Shown piece after piece: positions 52,861 to 63,105 of a DNA stretch of 64,000 bases (position 1 is the stretch's first letter; each line of letters opens with the position of its first letter). Origin of the DNA: Diabrotica undecimpunctata (Eukaryota; Arthropoda; Insecta; Coleoptera; Chrysomelidae); NCBI RefSeq assembly GCF_040954645.1, contig NC_092809.1:129879914-129943913 (forward strand), written 5' to 3'. A model generated the notes under the pieces. It saw only the letters and a program-made list of their open reading frames with translations. It did no database searches and was not told where the DNA came from. Both the position numbers and the translations under genes were made by a program.

Positions 52861-52999
52861 ATTAAATTAAACAAATTTTGTTTTTTATTACTTAAAGAAA
52901 AATTCTTCATTGGCAACTAGAACAAGATGAAATGTATCAGTTATAATGGAGTTACTGATATTATGTACTGTTTTTATTATTTATGTTTTTTTTTTATTT

Positions 53000-53125
53000 G
53001 ACATTATGTATGTTTTCAAAAATAACGGTGTCATCTGCATAGCGGATGTTGTTTAGGCGTTCTCCATTTAAAAGGATTCCATGTTCGCAACTTTCCAAGG
53101 CTTCACTAAATATTTCTAGAAAGAG
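53000..53125 (-). pseudogene. RTE-type RT scrap with catalytic block (group A)
   Basis: The minus strand reads LEIFSEALESCEHGILLNGE then RLNNIRYADDTVIFENIHNV; the ADD motif is intact. About 40 residues only. Confidence 0.75.
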
Positions 53126-53154
53126 TCCAATGAAAGAGTCCAATGAAACTAAAA

Positions 53155-53270
53155 TTCTGTAAAACTCCACGAATATCTGCTATGATATATAATAGAACTG
53201 AATGATGGGCAGTTAACAATAAAGAACAACAAATGCACGTCACAAGAATGTCACAATGTGAGAGCATGGA
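53155..53270 (+). pseudogene. RTE-type C-terminal scrap
   Basis: WAVNNKEQQMHVTRMSQCES resembles the W.VNKKEEQ.LHVTEMRMLRW block seen in some insect RTE-type proteins. Very short. Confidence 0.45.
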
Positions 53271-53499
53271 TTAAGATGCTTGGAGCATATTCAACATTCA
53301 ATCATAAGCACCCAATAAAAAAACTACAGGATATGTCTGTAAAGGCGATACATGTTTGTATGATCCAAGACACAAACTTATAAAGAAATTTAATTATATT
53401 ATAATAAAAGTTACACAAGTATAAGAGTTAAAACATTTTAGAAAATAAATATAAAAATAAGATAGCCATAACAAACAATAAACACAGCATATACTGAAG

Positions 53500-56284
53500 C
53501 CAAAGCCAAAGCCAAAAGTAACCAAGATTCTGATGCCTACAGGTATAAGCTAACGCTATACAATAAAGAAATTCGGAAAACCAAAAGGAATTCATGGAGA
53601 GAGTTTTGCGAGGAGATTACAGATATCCCGGCATGTTCTCGAATCCATAAAGTCCTGACAAAGGATGGTGCTACAACCAAAGAAGTAGGTTTCCTAAAGA
53701 AAGCTAATGGCAAATTTACGTACACCAAAGAGGAAAGTCTTAGAAAACTAATCAACACGCACTTTCCGGGCTCAACAATTCTGGATGATGCAGATAGGCA
53801 AACCAACATAGACCAAAGGCTCACTAGACCAAGGTCTACAGATTGGAAAATAGCCACAGCAATCACAAGACCAAAGAGAATTAGATGGGCTATAAATAAG
53901 TTTCGGCCATATAAGTCTCCAGGGACAGATGGCATATATCCAATACTGTTGCATATGGGATTAGAGGTATTGATATCACACCTGTGCAAGCTCCTCAAAG
54001 CCACTTTAGCATGGGGGATCGTACCGGAAATATGGCAAAAGGTCAAAGTCATATACTTGCCTAAGGTAGGTAAAGTACCAGACCTAATACCAAAGTCATA
54101 TAGACCGATAAGCCTATCTTCTTTTCTATTAAAAACGCTGGAAAGGCTTCTTAATAGGTACATCAGAGACGAAGTGCTAAAAGATAATCCTCTAAGCAAT
54201 CGTCAATATGCATACCAACCTGGTAAATCTACGGACTCTGCGTTGGATGATCTAAATAGGTTTATCTCAAAGTCAATGGAAGGCAAAGAGATAGCAATGG
54301 CCGCTTTTTTAGATATAGAAGGGGCATTTAAGAATGTTACCACCAGCTCTTTGATAGGGGCTATGAATAGACGAGGCGCACCTGCGGTAATATGCAGATG
54401 GATAAGGGCATCCCTGGAGAATAGGAGAGTAATGTCCATTCTGGGTAAAGCAACCATCAAAGCAAAAGTAGGTGGAGGCTGTCCACAAGGAGGAGTTCTG
54501 TCCCCTCTACTTTGGGCAACCTTGGTAGATGATCTCCTCAGAAATCTGTCCACAGAAGGCTTTTATTGTCTAGGGTATGCTGACGATATAGCAATCGTTG
54601 TCAGGGGCAGGTTTGCTCAGGTAGTGTCTGAGATAATGCCAGCAGCCCTAAATATAGTTGACGACTGGTGTAAACAAGAGAGACTGATAGTCAATGCTCA
54701 GAAAACACAAATTGTCAACTTCACCAAAAAAACAGCACTACAAGGCCTAAAACCACCGGTGCTGGGAAGAACAGAGATTTCATTTGCCAAAGAAACAAAA
54801 TACCTTGGGGTATATTTTGATCATAGGCTTACATGGAATACCCACATTCTAAAAACCACACAGAAAGCTACTATGTCCTTGGGCAGATGTAGAAGAATGT
54901 GCGGTAAGAATTGGGGACTTAACCCCAAAATGACTCTATGGTTATATACAAGGGTTATTAGACCCATGATAACCTATGGCTCGGTGACGTGGTGGACAAA
55001 GACGCAGCAAGTGGGAGCAATAAGGCTGCTAGGTAATACTCAAAGGCTAGCATGCTTGTGTATTACGGGGGCCCTAAAAACTCCTACTGCATCGCTAGAA
55101 GTCCTGTTGAATCTACCACCACTTCATATCTTTATACAGGGCGAAGCCAGATCCGTGATGCACAGATTAATCCATAGTCAGCGACATATAAGCCAGATGC
55201 ATGGTACTGACAACAGAAAGCTAATCGAGGAGCTAAAAGCCGATATTGTGATGGGGAAACCTATCGATGCAACAGTTACGAGATATAGCTTTAACAATAA
55301 GTTCACAATTAAGATACCAGGCAGGGAAGACTGGAATAAAGGTGTACCCATACAAGCTACTGCTACCTGGTACACGGATGGCTCAAAAACATCGGAGGGT
55401 GTGGGAGCCGGCATAGTAGGGATAAATCAAGGGATAGATTTCCCGGTAAGTCTATCTAAGGATGTGACAGTTTTCCAGGCGGAAATAACTGCAATCCATC
55501 ACTGCGTGAAAGAAATAGAAAGACAGGAAAGAACGTTCTGTTCAGTTGCTATCTTCACAGATAGTCAGGCAGCGCTTAAGGCACTCAATTCTGTCGAGGT
55601 CAATTCTAAGCTAGTATGGGATTGCGTGTGTGCCCTAAATAAACTAGGAGACCGTAGCAAGGTTACGGTAGCCAGGGTACCGGGGCACGAGGGTCATAAG
55701 GGCAATGAAAAAGCAGATGAAATGGCCAAACAAGGCTCATTATTGCCATTCATTGGACCGGAACCCTTCTGCGGAGTTGCTAAATCAGTAAAAAGTACGG
55801 CTATAAGGAAGTGGGTTGCTCACAAGTCTCTGGAATGGTGGAGGAATTCACCAGGACAAAGACAGGCGAAACAGTTCATTACAGAACAGTCGCCAAAATT
55901 TACGGCAGACCTAATAAGCAAAGACAGGAAAACAGTCAAGGTCATAGTAGGTCTTCTAACAGGGCACTGTAAGCTGAATAGGCACTTAAAGCTGATGGGA
56001 TTATCAGATGATGACCTGTGCAGATTCTGTCACCTCGAAGAAGAAACAGCAGAGCACATTTTATGTCAGTATGACAGTCTGGCAAATGTGCGATTCTTTG
56101 CATTAGGAGAAGAAAATCCACCGGCAAATAGCTACATGGAAGGTACAGTCTCGAAGCTACTAGACTTTATAAAAAGGGTCAGGCTAGAGAATGTTTTCTA
56201 GGACTAGAGGACCACAATAGATCTGAAAAGGTCGCAGTGGAATAGGCCGAAAGGCCACCTCTCTTAATCTAATCTAATCTAAAT
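53500..56284 (+). mobile_element. 5'-truncated LOA/R1-like LINE, young insertion
   Basis: Flanked by the exact 12-bp duplication CATATACTGAAG (53488-53499, 56285-56296). It contains one long open frame to 56201, a 3' UTR of about 80 bp and a tail of TCTAA repeats (CTTAATCTAATCTAATCTAA). The endonuclease and ORF1 are missing because of 5' truncation inside the endonuclease-RT linker. An older copy of the same family ends at 46140. Clade: RT and RNase H features suit the LOA/R1 group; which of the two I cannot say. Confidence 0.9.
53502..56201 (+). CDS. LOA/R1-like LINE polyprotein: RT and RNase H (5'-partial)
   Basis: About 900 codons without a stop; no true start, as the N-terminus is lost. 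Linker: NKEIRKTKRNSWREFCEEIT. RT: FRPYKSPGTDGIYPILL, YRPISLSSFLLKTLERL, YQPGKSTDSALDDL, AFLDIEGAFKNV, GCPQGGVLSPLLWATLVDDL and the catalytic GYADDIAIVV (about 54575). RNase H has all acidic residues: WYTDGSKTSEGVGAGI, VFQAEITAIHHCV, IFTDSQAALKALN and VPGHEGHKGNEKADEMA. The C-terminal zinc site CRFCHLEEETAEHILCQY has Tyr where the older copy has the last Cys. The domains look competent, but without endonuclease the copy cannot move by itself. Confidence 0.93.
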   Translation, partial: KAKAKSNQDSDAYRYKLTLYNKEIRKTKRNSWREFCEEITDIPACSRIHKVLTKDGATTKEVGFLKKANGKFTYTKEESLRKLINTHFPGSTILDDADRQTNIDQRLTRPRSTDWKIATAITRPKRIRWAINKFRPYKSPGTDGIYPILLHMGLEVLISHLCKLLKATLAWGIVPEIWQKVKVIYLPKVGKVPDLIPKSYRPISLSSFLLKTLERLLNRYIRDEVLKDNPLSNRQYAYQPGKSTDSALDDLNRFISKSMEGKEIAMAAFLDIEGAFKNVTTSSLIGAMNRRGAPAVICRWIRASLENRRVMSILGKATIKAKVGGGCPQGGVLSPLLWATLVDDLLRNLSTEGFYCLGYADDIAIVVRGRFAQVVSEIMPAALNIVDDWCKQERLIVNAQKTQIVNFTKKTALQGLKPPVLGRTEISFAKETKYLGVYFDHRLTWNTHILKTTQKATMSLGRCRRMCGKNWGLNPKMTLWLYTRVIRPMITYGSVTWWTKTQQVGAIRLLGNTQRLACLCITGALKTPTASLEVLLNLPPLHIFIQGEARSVMHRLIHSQRHISQMHGTDNRKLIEELKADIVMGKPIDATVTRYSFNNKFTIKIPGREDWNKGVPIQATATWYTDGSKTSEGVGAGIVGINQGIDFPVSLSKDVTVFQAEITAIHHCVKEIERQERTFCSVAIFTDSQAALKALNSVEVNSKLVWDCVCALNKLGDRSKVTVARVPGHEGHKGNEKADEMAKQGSLLPFIGPEPFCGVAKSVKSTAIRKWVAHKSLEWWRNSPGQRQAKQFITEQSPKFTADLISKDRKTVKVIVGLLTGHCKLNRHLKLMGLSDDDLCRFCHLEEETAEHILCQYDSLANVRFFALGEENPPANSYMEGTVSKLLDFIKRVRLENVF

Positions 56285-56296
56285 CATATACTGAAG

Positions 56297-57165
56297 ACGC
56301 CAAGATAAAAGAGAAAACAGAGACGGAGAAGGAACTTAATGTAGTATGTAAATAATTATGTCAGGAAGAGAAAGAGAAGTAGATAAAGAGAGGGAAGGAT
56401 ATCTAGATAGAGAGGTACGATAGAGATATGAGAGGGCTTTATCCGTCGCGCAACTTTGGTCGATTAGTAGTAATAATTTTTTTGTATTTATTGTTAATAA
56501 AAGATCATGTCAACAACACATTTTTCAAATTGTTGCTTAATATTCATGTTTCATCAGCACAAATCTTAAAATTGTATTCTCCAAGAATCTGCCTAAGGTC
56601 AAATTCCTTGAAGTTCAATTCGTAGAAAATCCCCAGTTTATTCCAATAAGCAAAATACTTGATCTGTTTTGCAAGTCTGAATTTTTCGTTATTTTCTAAA
56701 ATCGAAATTTGAAATTACAATTACACAAGTGATCGATGTGTGAGGTATGACATCAATATGGCCTTCGCGAGGGTCAAATATCATGACAATGAACCTAGGG
56801 TCGTTATCTCCACACCTTTCATCTGCTTTACTGGGTGCAGGAAACTTTATATAGTATGCACATTGCATGTTTTGCAGTTTATTATATTTGTTCGTGTAAT
56901 TTTCCACGTACTATCACAGGGGAACAATAATGGCGATCTCTTAAAACTGTGACTTGTTTTCAACTAACTTTTGACCTTTGAATCCAAAAATAACAACAGA
57001 TTTTTTTATCACGTCATCTTTTAAAAATACCGGATACGCCCAAAAGTCATACAAATTGTGCATAAAAAGGAAAATAAACTAAAAAAATTACCAAATATAT
57101 ATACTGTTTACAAAAGCATTTACTGCAAGTTAAATTGTGTAATACAAATAATTGTTCAAATACTG
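56297..57165. other. Intergenic DNA
   Basis: A purine-rich stretch (56297-56420) and then A+T-rich DNA. Short frames on both strands have no motifs. Confidence 0.45.
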
Positions 57166-57244
57166 TAATTACATTTAAATGGTACTTACTTACTTATTAG
57201 CCAACGCCCACCCTTGGCATGTTAGCCATTTGGTGGCGCGCTGA

Positions 57245-57733
57245 CTAGTATAGACGAGCCGTTTCTCGTAGTCGATCTTCATCCTGCTCGGGTGGGTCTG
57301 TTTTCAGGGCTGGGCACTCTGGAAGGTGAGCAGCATCCATCTGGGGCTGATCACATAGTGGACAGTTGTCATTTTCGCGGACGCCGATGCGATGTAGATG
57401 GGAGGCCAGGTAGTCATGCCCCGTAGTTGTTCTGAACACGGCTACACTAATGGGTCTCGGCAAGTTGCGAGGGATTGGTGACTCTATTAGGTGGGCCCAA
57501 GATTTTCCAGCACCGGCTTGTATTTGCTGCTCTTTTATCTTGGCTTTGATTCCTCTTCTAATGGTGGACTTTGCTAATGTGTACGATTGGAAGCTAGAGG
57601 GCTGTGGAAGAGTAGTGTCTTCTTTTGCAAGTTCATCCGCCGCTTCATTTCCTTCAACACCGACATGACTAGGGATCCATTGTAGAGTAATCAGCCACCC
57701 TTTTCCATCAAGTTCGATAGTTGGACGCGGCAA
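57245..57733 (-). pseudogene. LINE RNase H last motif and zinc-binding C-terminus
   Basis: WLITLQWIPSHVGVEGNEAA and ADELAKE give the final His/Asp motif of RNase H. Downstream, HLHRIGVRENDNCPLCDQPQ then DAAHLPECPAL form a C-x2-C...H-x4-C site common at LINE C-termini. Open to its stop. Joined to 57691-58167 by one shift, so a single indel seems to be the only damage. Confidence 0.85.
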
Positions 57734-58167
57734 GATATTGTTTTGGCACAGTCGGTGTATCGATTTGTCGACAGGGCGAGGATTGTGGCTTGGCAGTCGA
57801 TGAAGAAGGCAACTTTTTGGAGGTGTTGGAAATTCTCAAGATTTTTTGCAGCTTCGTGTATAGCAGCAATTTCGCCGTCGTAGTTGGTGAGAGGGGCACC
57901 CACAGCTATAGAGCCTTTGAAGAACGTTGAGACATATCCTGCTCCTGTTCTTCCCGAGTCCGGCATCGAGGATCCATCGCAGTAGATGTGGAGCCACTCA
58001 TGTGCTGGGTAATCTAGGGCGGCTTTCCTTAGGGCAATGTCTGACGATAAGTGCTTCGGGTTGTTATGGTTTTCAAACAGTAATTCTGTGTTTGGTAGAC
58101 AGCGGGCCAGTGTGGTTTGCACTGGGAAGGGGGCGGCTTCCGACAGGACAATGTGGTATTTTTCCAT
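57691..58167 (-). pseudogene. LINE RNase H, first part
   Basis: Frame with LHIYCDGSSMPDSGRTGAGY (first Asp of RNase H), NYDGEIAAIHEAAKNL (Glu) and VAFFIDCQATILALS (second Asp), each in the usual context. N-terminal residues EKYHIVLSEAAPFPVQTTL belong to the connection region. A frameshift in the overlap with 57245-57733 separates it from the last motif. Confidence 0.85.
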
Positions 58168-58251
58168 GATTTGGTTTACTACTGTAAGCGAACATTTTAT
58201 TAATTACATTTAAATGGTAATTACATATGAAAACAAAAATTTTAGAGTATA

Positions 58252-58500
58252 GCTTTTCCTGGAGTTTCTGGAGTGTGAATCTGAGGACATTCCAGCTTGA
58301 TGCTCCAACAACCGTCAGCCATCATTGTATATCCCACTTATCTTGATACTGTGCCTCCATGACCTTTAAATCTTGGTGGAAACCCTGCTCATCACTGAAT
58401 GCACCAAGATTTTCCTGGAAATCAGCAAGGTGGTTATGTATACAATGCAGTTTAATGCTCATGTTGTAACCTAGCAGTTTGAAGCCCTTTAAGAGTTGCT
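58252..58500 (-). pseudogene. Fragment of an unnamed transposon-associated protein
   Basis: The minus strand reads MSIKLHCIHNHLADFQENLG, AFSDEQGFHQDLKVMEAQYQ and DKWDIQ, followed after a stop by WLTVVGASSW. I recognise the H.HL..FPENLG..SDEQGERFHQD....E..YQG.W pattern from many insect genomes, where it accompanies transposon remnants, but I do not know its function. GER is deleted here. Confidence 0.55.
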
Positions 58501-58534
58501 GGACAATTTCAGTGCAATTCTATGTTCGGAATTC

Positions 58535-58790
58535 ATTATGTACATTTATGTCTTTTGATTCATCCTGTTCGTTCCACCCATCAATCTGTTGTATTCTGAA
58601 ACAATGTAGGGCATAATAATTATTACATCTTTTTTTATTTTTGGGAGTATCTTTTACCACTGGAGATAGGATTTATTCCAAACTTATTAGATGTTACCGA
58701 CATCACCGCATTATCAACCCATTTTACCAAAAATATACCGCCTTTCGTGACGGTATAAAATATATCATTTGTGACGGGTAGCTCTATTCG
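58535..58790 (-). pseudogene. piggyBac-type transposase, downstream fragment
   Basis: The minus strand reads TVTKGGIFLVKWVDNAVMSV, TSNKFGINPISSGKRYSQ and, after a shift, YIVSEYNRLMGGTNRMNQ, the V.W.DN..V...SN..G..P....KRY...K.......P.I...YN..MGG.D..DQ series of piggyBac transposases, including the last catalytic Asp neighbourhood. D-to-N in GGTNRMNQ. The upstream part lies beyond a foreign block at 59310-59480. Confidence 0.72.
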
Positions 58791-59309
58791 ACACCAGAGT
58801 CAGTACAATGCATGTTTAATTTAAACAAAATATATTCAAATAAATAACAAACGTAAATAAGTAAAACAAACAGGTTACGGCCTCGACTTTGATGCAGGTG
58901 AACATAAAATTAATGTTCGGCAAAAAAAGCGGTGTTCGGATAGGTAGGACCTTCATCGTAGGATCAATGTTTAGTCAATATCCAAAGACCGGGGAGAGGC
59001 CGATCAATACTCTGCTCAGGCGAGGTTTAGGATGGAACCAGTCGATCTATACTCGATCCTAGCGGGAAAGGATGGTGCACTCGAATTAGTACCTAGAAAC
59101 CCGGGTAGAAGTTCTTTTCAGATCAATACTCGGGATCGAACTTGGTTCTCGTCTTTCTCTGCCGCACTTTATACTCTCGGCCGGTGTTCCATTTCCAGCG
59201 CACATCGATGGTAGTGGTAGGTTGTAGCTTGGAGTGCGGGCACACAGAGCGAGGGCTAACTGTTGGCTAGGGATGATGACGTTATCGTTATAGCTTATGG
59301 TAGACAAAG
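58791..59309. other. G+C-rich block splitting the piggyBac pseudogene
   Basis: About 520 bp with much higher G+C than either side and no motif in any frame I recognise. The piggyBac frame stops on one side and resumes on the other, so this block was inserted. No duplication or inverted ends were found; a solo LTR or unknown element are possible. Confidence 0.45.
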
Positions 59310-59480
59310 GATTACCTATTTTTTTTAATGATTCATTTTAGAAACAGGACAATTTCGAGGTATTTCTTTATTAAGTTGCTCCATATCCTTTACCCTTTTT
59401 GTCTCATGTAATCTAGCAAATTTAGACTAGTAAACAAATTGTCGAAAAAAGATTAAACGGTAAACATTTGACATACCACA
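59310..59480 (-). pseudogene. piggyBac-type transposase, upstream fragment
   Basis: The minus strand reads FFDNLFTSLNLLDYMRQKG (the DN.FTS motif with the second catalytic Asp) then KGYGAT in the next frame (piggyBac GYGATGT) and a decayed IPRNCP-SKMN stretch. It belongs with 58535-58790. Upstream of about 59480 the sequence cannot be followed. Confidence 0.65.
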
Positions 59481-60055
59481 TTTCATAAATTGAAGACCCT
59501 CGATATTCACTCCATGAGCCCACACCACGAAGAGTCAAATCAAGGACAGGTTTTCTGGCAGCATAAATTTATTTATAAGATCCATTCGAAGAACTCGTCT
59601 TGTCTGATAAAAAAAACTATGCTTTAACATCTACAGTGTCGAGAAGAGCTCTCACCTGGTAGTAATCTTCCTTACGTAGTGAACTTTCAATCCTTTGCGA
59701 GTTGGAGTGTCTAAGTGTAAATCCAACTTGAATAAATGGGGTTACCTGCTAGTTTAGAAGCACTATCTAAACCACTGCAAGGTGACGACGAGCAATGTTC
59801 TATGAAGGATTTGACGGTAGGATCTTTATGTTATTTACAAAGCTCATCCTGGGAGTTATGAGTTAGCTTGAGTGCAGCATAAATGGAAAGCTGCTTGATA
59901 TAATTTTCTGACTTGGATGAAAGAGGAACGACTTTTTACGAACAGTTGCATATGAGCGGTGCTTTTTCAGTTTGGGAAGAAAAAAATAAACTACAAAAAC
60001 GTTTGATAGTAGTGAATTTTTTAGTGGAAGTTGATGAGGAAATCACAGTATAATG
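59481..60055. other. Intergenic DNA, possibly decayed piggyBac
   Basis: No secure motif. Confidence 0.35.
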
Positions 60056-60059
60056 TCAC

Positions 60060-60505
60060 CGTATGGCACCATATGCAGAACGGATAGTAGGAAAATATCA
60101 GGATGGTTTCGGAGGTGGTAAATCGACAATTCATCAGATTGCAACCCTGAAGCAAATTTTAGAAAAAGCAGTGGAATAGAGCATTGATACTCATCACATA
60201 TTTAAAGACTACAAAGCAGCCTACGACTCTGTGAATAGAAGAGAAATGTTCAAAGCAATGAAAGAGCTAGGAATACCAAATCAGTTGGTAAATTTAATAA
60301 AACTAACTCTTGAAAAAATTGAATATAGAGTAGGAATTAAGGGGAACTGTCTGAACCTTTGAAAACAAATAACGGACTACACCAGGGAGACCCTCTTCCT
60401 GTATATTGTTCAATCTGGCTCTGGAAAAAGTAATACGTATGTCACAAACCATAACCATTGATTCAATATATAATAAATCAGTGCAAATGCTTGCCTATGT
60501 TGCCA
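60060..60505 (+). pseudogene. RTE-type RT core, cut at the catalytic block (group B)
   Basis: The plus strand reads IVGKYQDGFGGGKSTIHQIA, IFKDYKAAYDSVNRREMFKA, MKELGIPNQLVNLIKLTLEK, then in a new frame the LHQGDPLP block, FNLALEKVIRMSQTI and VQMLAYVA, where the family reads YADD. The copy breaks off exactly there. One stop (TAG at about 60178) and one frameshift. Confidence 0.8.
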
Positions 60506-62261
60506 AAATTATTAAATAAATTGGGTCTATCATTTTCAGATAATTTCGATTAACATTTTCTTTTATATTTGGTACCTTATTTGTATCAGAAGAAATGAGT
60601 TCTTTCGAGGTGTCATTATTTTTGTTTGAGATTCTAAACTACTATTTTCACGCAAATTTTTAAATTTAAGACATGCGCACTATGCTCAACAGTTAATAAT
60701 AAAGAATTTCCTTCTTGTCTGTCATCTTCCTGATTAGAAGAGCCTGGTAAATTAACTTGAATCTTAATCATAGTAATATTCCACTACCTTTCTTTGTTGT
60801 ATCACATCTAACAATGAAACTGTAGAAACTTACTTAATGAATTTTTCAAGAAAAACATTTTATACAATGTTACAATGTTTTTATAAAAAATATTCAATAA
60901 AATTTTTCAATATTGTAACATTGGTTACAACGTTTTTTCCACCAAGTGATTCAAAATTTGCACTTATAATAAGGATATTTTGTTAAATAACTTTATATTT
61001 ATATAAGATAGGATAAAAGTTATTAAACCAAAATAAAGGTATCCTTTATAGATCTTATTTAATCTATAGTTGAAAAACATTGTAAGTAGAGTTACAATGT
61101 TATTCATATCAGGTGTCGATATATTGTCGCTGATTTTATTTTTTTATTTGTTGTTCGTTTGATTTTCAATAATGTGTTTTGTTTAATTATTTTATTTATA
61201 ACGGATCCATATTGAAATTCATAAAATTCAACTTCTTTTTTTAATATATTTGAGTTTTAGTCTTTTTATATTTGCAGTTAAAAATGGTCAATTTAGTTTC
61301 TTACTAGATTGTGTAATTGTCTTATAACAAGACAGTTAATACCTACTAATGTTGTTTGAATCATATCTATACAAGCTGCAGTGTACATGTTTCTTTGTTC
61401 ATAAGGTCAAGTGTGGGATGAAGAATTAATTAATTGTCTATTCAAATCCATTTCGCTTGTGAATAGATTTGTGGTAAAAGCGATGACTGGTTTTCGCTTA
61501 TCTCTTCGTGGAATTATAGTAAAGTTTGTTATAAACATATACAATTAATTCATCGGTTTGTTGTTGACTTACTATAAATTATTTAGATTTGTTAAACAAG
61601 ATTTTATTTCCTGTAAAAAAATTATGTAATTATGTATAATATAAGATGGAATTAGCATTTCGGATATGTTGGTTATAAATTGCGGTCATAGTTTTTATAT
61701 CATTCACATATTAATTGCTTATCTAAAATGAATCTTAAATTAATTGTTAATTAAAAAAGACAGATAATATGCACCAGAAAATAGTTAGGCAGGGATGCAT
61801 TTTTTAAAGTTTTAAAAAAATAAATTAAAAATCCAAGGTAAATCTACTAGTAGTTGGCATTATAAAAAAAATAGCTATTTGTATAACAAGGGAGCAAAGT
61901 GCTACTTTTCCTCCCGAGAATGAAGTTTACTCCCAGTAATCATTCAAGCGAGGAAAAGGCACTTTACTTTCATATTATACATTTCATTTTTCCGCCTCCC
62001 TCAAATAACAAGTCATTTTTTCATTTTTAACTAATTTATTTATATAACTAACATAATTTATTAGAGAACTAAAAGTACTCGAATTTGGCTGATTACAATC
62101 TACTTCTTTAACTTCAGTGACTCCCATAATTTGAACTACTATTAAAATTGAACCTTTATCTTCAATATTGTAGTGACTTTTAACCAGCTCGTTACACCTG
62201 CATGCTCCTGAAATTTCGAAAATGAGAAGAACCTACAAAATAAAGAAAAAATAATAAAAAA
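60506..62261. other. A+T-rich intergenic DNA with one foldback
   Basis: No gene recognised. AAAGTGCTACTTTTCCTC (61896-61913) and GAGGAAAAGGCACTTT (61950-61965) form an imperfect inverted repeat with a 36-bp loop. Confidence 0.5.
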
Positions 62262-62355
62262 AATATTTCGCGACGTTGGAATTCAAACTTGCACCAACAA
62301 TGCAATATTTAACAGAGAGCGGCGCATCAACTCGTTGAGCTACCAGGACTTATAT
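62262..62355 (-). mobile_element. tRNA-like sequence, probably a SINE head
   Basis: The minus strand begins GTCCTGGTAGCTCAACGAG with an A-box-like TAGCTCAACGAGTTGATGC. A B-box-like GCAAGTTTGAATTCC follows about 35 bp later. The stems do not fold into a convincing cloverleaf and no anticodon arm is clear, so a tRNA-derived SINE or tRNA pseudogene is more likely than a working tRNA. Confidence 0.45.
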
Positions 62356-63105
62356 GTCAACTTTGCGGAAATATGAATATAGCCTCTTTCTAATGCAATA
62401 TTTGGCTATATTTTTTTAATATAATTATTTAATTCTTGGAAATATCTTACCTTCAGTAAACAGTTATTAACTTCCTCTTATTAACTTTATGTTTCTGGTT
62501 TTGTCTTTTCAAGAAAGCAATTAATTTTTGGGTATTTAATATTCACATTTTCTTTTATTTCAAGCACCGTATAAGTAAACGTTAAACTATGTAGATACTT
62601 ACGTGATAGAATATAGTATAGGGCGTCAATAAGTTATTTCATCAAAGTTCTTTGTCTCCCTAAGGAGAAAGAGTACGACTTTGCTCACTACAATGAGCCC
62701 AGGAAATGTATTCCTTGGATAGAGGTAGGTGAAAAAAAAATATTTTTAGCCTCAAACCGAGAGTGTTGAACTTTACTAAAAATATATTTACATTCAGGTA
62801 ATCTAATCCTCTCTGAATATTCAACAAGCAAATGATCGGAAAATTGCGTTATAAATTATTTTTGACAAAATTTACAAAAAGTTTTGCAAAAGTGTCAGTT
62901 GTCAGTTTTGACACAATAAAATAGTAGTTGACACATACAAGGGTTAGTAATTGACGATCAAATAGATACTGAAAAATTTATTAATAATATGGTATTATAG
63001 TAAGTATATAGTATAAGTGTGCAGAAAAACAGTAAACGCGGCAAAGACTCACCTAAAGTTGTAGAGCGAAAAAAAATAAGAATACTTATAATATAATAAA
63101 CTATT
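62356..63105. other. Intergenic A+T-rich DNA
   Basis: Nothing recognised. Confidence 0.4.

Larger units (their letters stand above)
57185..58200 (-). mobile_element. 5'-truncated RNase H-bearing LINE with 19-bp target duplication
   Basis: Flanked by the exact 19-bp duplication TAATTACATTTAAATGGTA (57166-57184, 58201-58219). The minus strand ends in TAATAAGTAAGTAAG, a tetranucleotide (AAGT) tail. The insert is visibly richer in G+C than its surroundings. Only RNase H and the C-terminal domain remain. It is not the same family as the LINEs at 5833 or 53500; I cannot name the clade (an Ingi/Vingi or Daphne-like group is possible). Confidence 0.9.

Noticed and set aside
53537..54553. Minus-strand frames of 220 and 116 codons
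   Set aside because: Opposite-strand shadows of the LOA/R1-like RT frame.
57721..58169. Plus-strand frames of 69 and 80 codons
   Set aside because: Shadows of the RNase H LINE, open because of its higher G+C.
59032..59307. Opposing 60- and 73-codon frames in the G+C-rich block
   Set aside because: No homology recognised and both strands are open; not supportable as genes.
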